From Veillonellaceae bacterium UBA5809 (GTDB lineage: Bacteria; Bacillota; Negativicutes; Veillonellales; Dialisteraceae): a stretch of 27,850 nucleotides of DNA. Made by a program: the position numbers and the translations under genes. The stretch lies in the NCBI GenBank assembly GCA_002417965.1, contig DIDD01000056.1:1-27850 (forward strand), written 5' to 3'. Positions 7,566 to 13,368 of this stretch are shown here, one piece after another. The number at the start of each line of letters is the position of its first letter. Position 1 is the stretch's first letter. The notes beneath the pieces were generated by a model that ran no database searches, was not told the DNA's origin, and saw only the letters and a list, made by a program, of their open reading frames with translations.

Positions 7566-8708
7566 ATGGTAAAGGTTGGAGAGAATATTAGGCAGAGAAA
7601 AGATGGAAGATGGCTGGTACGCTGTAAGATAGGATTTGGAGATGATGGAAAGATTATTTATAGACATATCTATGGGCATTCATACGAAGAATGCAAAGAT
7701 AAACTCGCACTTTTCAAAGCACAGCATCCCAATAAAATAGTTCGACCAAAGTTTACTGGAAAATTTGCGGAATTAGCTGCTTTATGGCTGAAACATGCCC
7801 AGCTCACTGTAAAAGAATCCAGTTATGCTACGTACATATATTTAATTAACAAATACCTTGTTCCGCGCTGGGGTGAGAAAACGATACTTGATATGAAACT
7901 GCCTGAAATAGAAAATTGGATTCAAAGTCTTATGAAAAATGGAAAGAAAGGTGGGAAGGGTGGATTTTCATATTCTATGTTGACTATTATTTTAGTCGTA
8001 TTTAGATCAATATTATCGTTTGGAGATAGATGTTATCAGTTACCTAATCCAATGAGAGGTTTCCGTTGGCATGAGCACAAGAATTTTAATCAGGATAAGG
8101 TGCTTACGAAGCATGAATGGGATGTATTAACCTCATCGTTAAAATACAGACCTAATGATTTACATATTGCATTGGCTTTATATACAGGTATGAGGATAGG
8201 GGAAATTTGTGCGTTGCAGAGGGGTGATATTGATTTTGCTTCTGAAACTATTTCTGTGAAACGTACGGTATATAGAATATTTGATTATGTGAGAGGACAT
8301 GGCACAAAAATTGTTATTGCAACACCCAAGACAAAGGATTCCTATCGCACTATGCCTATACCACGTATATTGATAAAACCGCTGTATAGAATTTGCAAAG
8401 GGAAAGACAGTACTGATTATATATTTGGAAAGACATTTAGACATCCATTGGATGCGGGATGTTTAGGGCATAGATTCCATAGACTGTTAGAAGAGTTAGG
8501 TCTTAGACAAGTTAATTTTCATGCACTCAGGCATACATTTGCGACACGTTGTGTAGAATGTCATATGGATATTAAAACATTAAGTGAGATTCTGGGTCAT
8601 TCCAGTGTACAAATGACTTTAGATAGGTATGTTCATTCATCAATGAATTTTAAAAGGAAGCAATTAGATCATATGTATAATGTGCTATTGCCGGAAATGA
8701 ATGGGTGA
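7566..8708 (+). CDS. Tyrosine recombinase / integrase
   Basis: A 380-aa phage-integrase-family recombinase. Residues about 1-55 form an arm-binding N-terminal domain (IRQRKDGRWLVRCKIGFGDDGK), and 65-165 the SAM-like core-binding domain. Residues 175-375 are the catalytic domain with R210 (TGMRIGEI), a lysine at 255 or 257 (TPKTKDSYR), H319 and R322 (HALRHTFATRC), H345 (LGHSSVQMT) and nucleophile Y355 (LDRYVH). All catalytic residues are present, so it should be active. The ATG is preceded by a near-perfect AAGGAGGT. Codon and base use are clearly more AT-rich than in rnhA or the met genes, a sign of transfer. No excisionase or cargo gene is next to it. It resembles Tn916/ICE and Clostridia-type integrases in domain order; the natural target site is unknown. 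Confidence 0.93.
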   Translation: MVKVGENIRQRKDGRWLVRCKIGFGDDGKIIYRHIYGHSYEECKDKLALFKAQHPNKIVRPKFTGKFAELAALWLKHAQLTVKESSYATYIYLINKYLVPRWGEKTILDMKLPEIENWIQSLMKNGKKGGKGGFSYSMLTIILVVFRSILSFGDRCYQLPNPMRGFRWHEHKNFNQDKVLTKHEWDVLTSSLKYRPNDLHIALALYTGMRIGEICALQRGDIDFASETISVKRTVYRIFDYVRGHGTKIVIATPKTKDSYRTMPIPRILIKPLYRICKGKDSTDYIFGKTFRHPLDAGCLGHRFHRLLEELGLRQVNFHALRHTFATRCVECHMDIKTLSEILGHSSVQMTLDRYVHSSMNFKRKQLDHMYNVLLPEMNG

Positions 8709-8820
8709 TATTGAAGAAATGTATTCAATTTAAGCAGCTGGGTTGAGATGATAAATTTGTTGATTTTCATAATCCAAAAAAAGCACGGACATATAAGTCT
8801 TTGTGAATATTTATAATAGT

Positions 8821-8867
8821 CAAAACGAGGGGATTTAGCCGATAAAGACTGAAATCCCCTCGTTTTG
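8821..8867. terminator. Perfect 16-bp hairpin, probable integrase terminator
   Basis: CAAAACGAGGGGATTT (8821-8836) and AAATCCCCTCGTTTTG (8852-8867) are exact reverse complements around a 15-nt loop. Weaker pairs extend the stem to 8817/8871, where it touches the right inverted repeat. The tracts after the stem are only moderately T-rich, so a terminator is likely but a structural role in recombination is not excluded. Confidence 0.6.
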
Positions 8868-8868
8868 A

Positions 8869-8890
8869 TTAGTAAATGATGTAATTAAGC
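8869..8890 (-). repeat. Right copy of 22-nt inverted repeat flanking the integrase
   Basis: Reads TTAGTAAATGATGTAATTAAGC on the plus strand minus its ends; its reverse complement matches 7416-7437 at 21 of 22 positions. It immediately follows the hairpin stem. Confidence 0.9.
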
Positions 8891-8891
8891 A

Positions 8892-8906
8892 GATATCGTA
8901 AATTTC
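8892..8906 (+). repeat. Right copy of 15-nt direct repeat around the integrase
   Basis: GATATCGTAAATTTC starts two bases beyond the right inverted repeat and matches 7475-7489 at 14 of 15 positions. Confidence 0.5.
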
Positions 8907-8940
8907 TATTTCCATCATATGCCTTTCCGTGAAAAAATGC

Positions 8941-8977
8941 AAAATAAAAGAGAGACAGATTATTTCCTGTCTCTCTT
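8941..8977 (-). terminator. Rho-independent terminator of the metNIQQ operon
   Basis: AAGAGAGACAG (8948-8958) pairs with CTGTCTCTCTT (8967-8977) around an 8-nt loop. Read on the minus strand the 11-bp stem is followed by TTTATTTTG. It sits 12 nt beyond the last metQ stop. Confidence 0.85.
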
Positions 8978-8989
8978 CGCCGGAATCTG

Positions 8990-9826
8990 TCAGAATGCCG
9001 GTTCAATAGTTCCCTTGTATTTGTCGGCAATGAATTGACGGACAGCATCAGACTGATAAGCTTTGACAAAAGTCTTATAAGCCGGATTATCCTTATCTTT
9101 TTCACGGGCGGCGATGATCATAACGGCGAGGGGAGCATCCTTTGGTTCCAGGAAAATGCCCTGTTTTTTGGGATCCAGGCCTGCGCTCATGACATAGTTC
9201 ATGGTGATTACGGCTGCGCCTACATCATCCAGGCTGCGGGGCAGCTGGGCGGCATCCAGTTCCTGGAACTGCAGATGTTTCGGATTTTCCGTTACATCGG
9301 TTACAGTGGCCTTGGAGCCGACACCGTCCTTCAGCTTAATCAGTCCGGTTTCCTGAAGGAGAAGCAGACCGCGGCCGCCGTTGGTGGGATCGTTGGGAAT
9401 CGCGATAACTGTGCCGTCGGGGATTTCATCAACACTCTTATATTTATTGCTGTAGATGCCCATTCTCATCAGAATGGCTTTGCCGATGCTGACCAGATGA
9501 GCGCCTTTTTGTTTATTGAAGTTATCGAGGAACGGCTGATGCTGGTAAACGGCGATATCAATATCACCGTCTTCGAGAGCCTGATCCGGGGTAATGTAAT
9601 CAGAGAATTCTTTTACATTGACCTTCAGACCCATTTTTTCAGCCTCTTTGGCAGCGGCTTCAACGACTTCCGCATGGGGGCCCGCGGTTGCGCCGACGGT
9701 GATTTCAGTTTTGGCAGGGGCCGCTGCTGTAGAAGCTGCCGGCTTTTCTGAAGATCCGCATCCGGTGAGTACGGCGGCCGCTGCAAAAGCAGCACAGGCG
9801 GCCAGAACAATTTTCTTAAGTTTCAT
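8990..9826 (-). CDS. metQ: D-methionine-type substrate-binding lipoprotein MetQ (distal copy)
   Basis: A 278-aa NlpA/MetQ-family lipoprotein. A basic-hydrophobic signal peptide ends in the lipobox AAVLTGC, giving an acylated cysteine that tethers the protein to the membrane. The mature part has EITVGATAGPHAEVVEAA, EFSDYITPDQALEDGDID, AIPNDPTNGGRGL and AAQLPRSLDD, diagnostic for the methionine-binding family. It delivers methionine (or a related compound) to MetI/MetN. A start four codons upstream (9838) exists, but AAAGG would then abut the ATG; the ATG at 9826 has a usable AAAGGA about 12 nt away. Last gene of the operon, 42 nt after the other metQ. Very similar to that paralogue, so a tandem duplication is likely. 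Confidence 0.93.
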   Translation of the reverse strand: MKLKKIVLAACAAFAAAAVLTGCGSSEKPAASTAAAPAKTEITVGATAGPHAEVVEAAAKEAEKMGLKVNVKEFSDYITPDQALEDGDIDIAVYQHQPFLDNFNKQKGAHLVSIGKAILMRMGIYSNKYKSVDEIPDGTVIAIPNDPTNGGRGLLLLQETGLIKLKDGVGSKATVTDVTENPKHLQFQELDAAQLPRSLDDVGAAVITMNYVMSAGLDPKKQGIFLEPKDAPLAVMIIAAREKDKDNPAYKTFVKAYQSDAVRQFIADKYKGTIEPAF

Positions 9827-9868
9827 AAATGAACACATCCTTTCATGACGGAGATGTCTCTGTCAGGT

Positions 9869-10696
9869 TTACCAGGCAGCAATAAAAGCGCCTTTAAAGG
9901 TATCATCAATAAATTTTTTCACAGAATCAGACTGCCATGCTTTTACGAATTTCTGGTAGGCCGGGTTGTCCTTGTCTTCCGGACGGGATGCAATGATATT
10001 CACATAGGGACTGTCCTTGTTTTCCGCAAAGAGCGCATCCTTCTGAGAATTGAGACCCGCATTCAAAGCATAATTGCCGTTGATGACAGACGCATCAGTG
10101 TCATCCAGAGACCGGGGAAGCTGGGCAGCTTCCAGTTCAATAATTTTGATCTGTTTGGGATTGGATGTGATATCGGCCACGGTAGCCTTGGATCCCAGTC
10201 CGCTTTTCAGTTGAATCCAGCCTTTGGAAGCGAGCAGCTGAAGGGCACGCCCGCCATTGGTAGGATCATTGGGAATGGCGATAGTGGCGCCGTCAGGAAT
10301 TTGTTCGGCTGTTTTATACTTTCTGGAGTAAACGCCCAGAGGAGACAGGATGGTTTTTCCGATACTGACCAGGCGGGTTCCGTTTTTCTCATTAAAATTA
10401 TCGAGAAACGGTTCATGCTGATAGGCATTCAGATCAATGTCTCCATTAGCCAGCGCCTGATCGGGCGTCACATAATCGGAAAAAGTCTTTACATGCACAG
10501 TGAGGCCTTCTTTGGCGGCTTCCTTCGTGACAGCTTCCATGATCTGTTCGTAAGGTCCGGGGGTGACACCCACGGTGATTTCGGATTTGGCGGACGGCGC
10601 CGCCGAAGAAGCGGACGGGGATGAACCGCATCCGCTTACCGTTCCGATGACAGCGGCAGCAGCCAGAACACCGAGCAGCCATTTTTTCATTGACAT
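9869..10696 (-). CDS. metQ: Methionine ABC transporter substrate-binding lipoprotein MetQ (proximal copy)
   Basis: About 275 aa, the second NlpA-family lipoprotein in the operon. The signal peptide KKWLLGVLAAAAVIGTVSGC carries a somewhat degenerate lipobox (TVSGC). Mature motifs EITVGVTPGPYEQIMEA, TFSDYVTPDQALANGDID, AIPNDPTNGGRAL and EAAQLPRSLDD mirror the distal copy, with differences concentrated in the ligand-facing middle and the C-terminus. Starts are possible at 10705, 10696 and 10690; 10696 has AGGAAG at the best spacing. It follows metI by about 30 nt. Two receptors for one permease may differ in ligand (L-methionine, D-methionine, methionine sulfoxide or dipeptide); which binds what cannot be read from sequence. 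Confidence 0.92.
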   Translation of the reverse strand: MSMKKWLLGVLAAAAVIGTVSGCGSSPSASSAAPSAKSEITVGVTPGPYEQIMEAVTKEAAKEGLTVHVKTFSDYVTPDQALANGDIDLNAYQHEPFLDNFNEKNGTRLVSIGKTILSPLGVYSRKYKTAEQIPDGATIAIPNDPTNGGRALQLLASKGWIQLKSGLGSKATVADITSNPKQIKIIELEAAQLPRSLDDTDASVINGNYALNAGLNSQKDALFAENKDSPYVNIIASRPEDKDNPAYQKFVKAWQSDSVKKFIDDTFKGAFIAAW

Positions 10697-10725
10697 AACA
10701 TGCACTTCCTTTCTGATTGTAAAGA

Positions 10726-11379
10726 TTATTTTTTATCAGCCCGGCGGGCAAACCAGTTTCCTGTGAGCTGCACAGCCTGAACAATAACAACAAGTACGAT
10801 AATGGTGGCCAGCATGACATCTGCCTGAAAACGCTGATATCCGTAGCGGATGGCCAGGTCGCCCAGACCGCCGCCGCCGATTGTGCCGGCCATGGCGCTG
10901 GAGCCGATCAGAGTGACAATGACGACTGTCATGATTTCAATAATGGAAGGCAGGGCTTCGGGAAACAGCACCTTGCGTATAATCTGCAGCGGTGTGGCGC
11001 CCATGGATTCAGCGGCTTCCACCAGTCCGGCAGGAATTTCCCTGATGGAGGTTTCCACCATTCTGGCAGTATAGGGAATGGCGGCGATGGTCAGCGGCAC
11101 AATAGCTGCGGTGGTGCCGATGGAAGTGCCTGCAATGATTCTCGTCAGGGGTATGATGGCCACCATGAGAATAATAAAAGGAATAGAACGGATGGTATTG
11201 ACAATGACGGCCAGAGGCTTATTGACTGCGGGACTGGCGAGAATCCGTCCTTTTTCCGTCACAACCAGAAGAATGCCCAGAGGGATTCCTACAGCTGCGG
11301 CAATGGCCGTGGAAACGGCGACCATATATAACGTTTCACCCAAGCTTTTCAGAAGCAGAGCCCAAATGGCTGGAGACAT
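10726..11379 (-). CDS. metI: Methionine ABC transporter permease MetI
   Basis: A 217-aa inner-membrane permease with about five membrane segments. It opens MSPAIWALLLKSLGETLYM and contains the ABC coupling loop around VEAAESMGATPLQIIRKVLFPEALPSI (EAA motif, with G about nine residues on), which docks on MetN. GSSAMAGTIGGGGLGDLA is also typical of MetI. The ATG at 11379 is chosen because GAGGT lies 8 nt upstream; a GTG at 11394 would lengthen it by five residues without a ribosome site. The 5' end overlaps the metN 3' end by 44 nt, so translation is coupled. Confidence 0.94.
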   Translation of the reverse strand: MSPAIWALLLKSLGETLYMVAVSTAIAAAVGIPLGILLVVTEKGRILASPAVNKPLAVIVNTIRSIPFIILMVAIIPLTRIIAGTSIGTTAAIVPLTIAAIPYTARMVETSIREIPAGLVEAAESMGATPLQIIRKVLFPEALPSIIEIMTVVIVTLIGSSAMAGTIGGGGLGDLAIRYGYQRFQADVMLATIIVLVVIVQAVQLTGNWFARRADKK

Positions 11380-12400
11380 ATCCGATGACCTCACTTTCTA
11401 TAGGAAGTTCCTGCAGATGCCGGAGGGCTGCGGTCAGATTGGAATCATGCCCGTCCAGCGTAACAATTAATTTTCCGAAAGGTGTATTTTGAATATAATC
11501 AATATTTCCGTACAGAATGCTGACATTCAGGTTATAGGTGCGGATCAGACTGGCGACAATGGGTTCATCGGCCACTTCACCCCGGAAGGAGAGCCGCATG
11601 ACAATGGTATCATCGGGAGCGGTTTTCGTTTTTTTGATATCCATATGGGCAATGGCTTCAGGAATATCATTGGAGATCACGGAACCGATAAATTTCTTGG
11701 CGGTTTCCGTCTGGGGAGAGGTGAACAGATCAACAACTGATCCCTGTTCAATGATGCGGCCGTTTTCTATGACTGCCACACGGTCTGCAATTTCCTTAAT
11801 GACTTCCATCTGATGGGTAATCAGAATGATGGTCAGCTTCAGCTTCCGGTTGATGTCCTTCAGCAGATGGAGAATTGATTTGACAGTTTCGGGATCGAGA
11901 GCGCTGGTGGCTTCGTCAGACAGAAGGACGGAAGGATTGGAAACAATGGCGCGGGCAATGCCGACTCTCTGCTTCTGTCCGCCGGACAGCTGGGCTGGAT
12001 ATTTGTCTGCATAATCCGTGAGTCCCACCAAATTCAAAATAGAATCAATCCGTTCCTTTTGCTCTTTTTTGGGGATACCGGCCAGCTCGAGGGGGAATGC
12101 GACATTCTTATAAACCGTACTGTTGGAAAGAAGATTGAAATGCTGGAAAATCATTCCGATATGCTTCCGTTCCTCCCGCAGCCCGGAAGAAGACAGGCGG
12201 GTCATATCACGTCCGTTAATGATCACTTCGCCCGAAGTGGGCGGCTCCAGCATGTTGACACAGCGGATCAGAGTCGATTTTCCGGCTCCGGACTGGCCTA
12301 TAATGCCAAATATTTCCCCGTCTTTGACGGTGAAGCTGACATCCTTCAGCGCACCTTCATGACCGGGGTAATTTTTGCAGATGTTTTTTAATTCAATCAT
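11336..12400 (-). CDS. metN: Methionine ABC transporter ATP-binding protein MetN
   Basis: A 354-aa ATPase. Walker A is GQSGAGKST, the signature LSGGQKQR, and Walker B VLLSDEATSALD, followed by the H-loop ILITHQMEVI. Residues about 265-345 form the NIL/ACT-like regulatory domain (VMRLSFRGEVADEPIVASLIR), which in the E. coli family binds methionine and inhibits transport. The start is ATG at 12400 behind GGGAGTGATG. It is the first gene of metN-metI-metQ-metQ and lies directly downstream of a SAM-I riboswitch, so the operon should be on when S-adenosylmethionine is low. Confidence 0.96.
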   Translation of the reverse strand: MIELKNICKNYPGHEGALKDVSFTVKDGEIFGIIGQSGAGKSTLIRCVNMLEPPTSGEVIINGRDMTRLSSSGLREERKHIGMIFQHFNLLSNSTVYKNVAFPLELAGIPKKEQKERIDSILNLVGLTDYADKYPAQLSGGQKQRVGIARAIVSNPSVLLSDEATSALDPETVKSILHLLKDINRKLKLTIILITHQMEVIKEIADRVAVIENGRIIEQGSVVDLFTSPQTETAKKFIGSVISNDIPEAIAHMDIKKTKTAPDDTIVMRLSFRGEVADEPIVASLIRTYNLNVSILYGNIDYIQNTPFGKLIVTLDGHDSNLTAALRHLQELPIESEVIGYVSSHLGSASEKLG

Positions 12401-12418
12401 GACATTTCATCACTCCCT

Positions 12419-12453
12419 AATAAAAAATCCCTTCATCAAAAGATGAAGAGATT
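12419..12453 (-). terminator. Riboswitch-controlled terminator in the metN leader
   Basis: On the minus strand a 12-bp stem (12453-12442 with 12437-12426, one G-U pair) closes a UUUU loop and is followed by TTTTTTATT. It is the expression platform of the SAM-I riboswitch, 19 nt before the metN start. Confidence 0.88.
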
Positions 12454-12461
12454 CGCGTTTG

Positions 12462-12564
12462 CATCATCTTTCGAGAACAATCCCGCTGGAATTGGCACCG
12501 TTTCTGCAATAGAATGGTTGCCGTGGTTTCGTAGGGCCAGTCCCTCCGCCACTCTGGATGAACA
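12462..12564 (-). ncRNA. SAM-I riboswitch (S-box) aptamer upstream of metN
   Basis: Read on the minus strand the segment contains, in order, AGAGTGGCGGAGGGACTGGC, CCTACGAAACCACGGCAACC and GGTGCCAATTCCAGCGG, the conserved core of the S-box family. A P1 stem joins TTCATC (12563-12558) to GATGA (12468-12464). A Rho-independent terminator follows within about 10 nt. Known behaviour of the family: S-adenosylmethionine binding stabilises P1 and lets the terminator form. This fits a methionine-uptake operon. Confidence 0.95.
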
Positions 12565-12674
12565 TCCTTTTCAGTTGAGAATACAGCCGCTGCACAGCCG
12601 TATTGAATCATAAAGCTCGTGGGTTCTGTCCTCCGGGGAAAACAGAACTTCGTGACAATTAGATTATGCAATGT

Positions 12675-12703
12675 ATCCTAGCATAGTAGGGAAAGAATGT
12701 CAA
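12675..12703 (-). promoter_or_regulatory. Sigma-A promoter of the metNIQQ operon
   Basis: On the minus strand a perfect TTGACA (12703-12698), a 17-nt spacer and TAGGAT (12680-12675). Transcription would start near 12668, giving a leader of about 270 nt that carries the S-box. The stretch 12570-12660 between them contains a GTTCTGT/ACAGAAC hairpin of unknown role. Confidence 0.8.
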
Positions 12704-12951
12704 TAGTTTATGAAAATATCAAAAAACAGAGGGAAATTTTTGTTTTTTTATATTTGTTTATGAGTTTATATCCCCAAAATAAAAATGAAATTTCCAGGTT
12801 CATGATTCATAAAACAGTATGAAATATCCGGTATGTTCAAAAAAACTAAACTATAAAAAGAGGGAAATTTTCCTGAGAAACTTTCATAAAAGCCCTAAAA
12901 CGGGACAGAAAATCACGCCGGGTACGACTGGAAGAGAGGAGACTTTCATGT
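12704..12951. other. AT-rich divergent intergenic region between met operon and yerC
   Basis: About 250 nt without a gene. It contains an exact 13-nt direct repeat AGAGGGAAATTTT (12728-12740 and 12859-12871), and a looser pair ATGAAATTTCC (12785-12795) and ATGAAATATCC (12819-12829). These could be regulator sites or AT-rich coincidence; nothing else is recognised. Confidence 0.4.
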
Positions 12952-12957
12952 TATAAT
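12952..12957 (+). promoter_or_regulatory. Candidate -10 box for yerC
   Basis: A perfect TATAAT lies 36 nt upstream of the yerC ATG. No convincing -35 hexamer is found at 16-18 nt. Confidence 0.45.
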
Positions 12958-12993
12958 GAGAAAAAATGATGAATCTATACAGGAGGCTTTTTC

Positions 12994-13302
12994 ATGAGCG
13001 TAAATCAGAGATTAGTGAATCCTCTGACAGATCAGTTATTTGAGGCGATCAGTCAATTGCATACAAGGGATGAATATTATGAGTTCTTTGAGGATCTCTG
13101 CACAATCAATGAAATTCATGATATGACACAGCGGCTCGAAGTGGCACGTATGCTGAAGAACGGCGAAAAATATGATAAAATCGAGGAATCCACCGGTGCC
13201 AGCACGGCAACGATTTCCCGTGTGAAAAGATGTCTGCAGTATGGTGCAGACGGATATGCCAAGGCGCTTGACCGTCTCGGCCGGCCGGACAAGAAAGAAT
13301 GA
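12994..13302 (+). CDS. yerC: YerC/YecD family TrpR-like DNA-binding protein
   Basis: A 102-aa protein of the TrpR/YerC/YecD family. The C-terminal half holds a helix-turn-helix (YDKIEESTGASTATISRVKRC, with the recognition helix around STATISRVKR) preceded by MTQRLEVARMLKNGE, the usual TrpR-superfamily scaffold. Length and start agree with the family. The ATG follows CAGGAGGC by 7 nt. Tryptophan-repressor function is not implied: the family is widespread in Firmicutes, its members mostly uncharacterised, and there are no trp genes here. It is followed by its own terminator. Confidence 0.9.
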   Translation: MSVNQRLVNPLTDQLFEAISQLHTRDEYYEFFEDLCTINEIHDMTQRLEVARMLKNGEKYDKIEESTGASTATISRVKRCLQYGADGYAKALDRLGRPDKKE

Positions 13303-13326
13303 GCATGCCTCTGCGCATGCTTTTTT
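13302..13326 (+). terminator. Rho-independent terminator after yerC
   Basis: AGCATGC (13302-13308), a 6-nt loop, GCATGCT (13315-13321) and a run of six T. The stem starts on the last base of the yerC stop codon. Confidence 0.85.
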
Positions 13327-13368
13327 CGCAGAATCAATAAACAGGAAACAAGGGAAGGGGAAGAGTCA

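Larger units (their letters stand above)
7416..8890. mobile_element. Candidate single-gene integrase cassette bounded by inverted repeats
   Basis: A 1475-nt unit containing only a tyrosine recombinase gene, its upstream repeat cluster and a downstream hairpin, with a 22-nt inverted repeat at its edges (21/22 identical). The segment is visibly more AT-rich than all its neighbours, which suggests acquisition. Inverted rather than direct terminal repeats suit an invertible segment better than a standard prophage. No excision genes, cargo or relaxase are present. It could also be a degraded remnant of a larger element. Confidence 0.45.
8709..8989. other. Gene-free region downstream of the integrase
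   Basis: This 281-nt AT-rich stretch contains no credible ORF. It holds a long hairpin (8817-8871), the right inverted repeat (8869-8890), the right direct repeat (8892-8906) and the terminator of the leftward met operon (8941-8977). 8709-8815 shows nothing recognisable. Confidence 0.7.

Noticed and set aside
7416..8890. Possibility of a tRNA-gene attachment site for the integrase
   Set aside because: No tRNA gene or tRNA 3'-end-like sequence was found on either side.
9035..10624. Two long rightward open frames opposite the metQ genes (238 and 259 codons)
   Set aside because: They are antisense to two clear lipoprotein genes, share no known motif and resemble each other only because the metQ genes do.
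12417..12671. 84-codon leftward open frame before metN
   Set aside because: It lies exactly over the SAM-I riboswitch and its terminator; the conserved RNA core explains the sequence.
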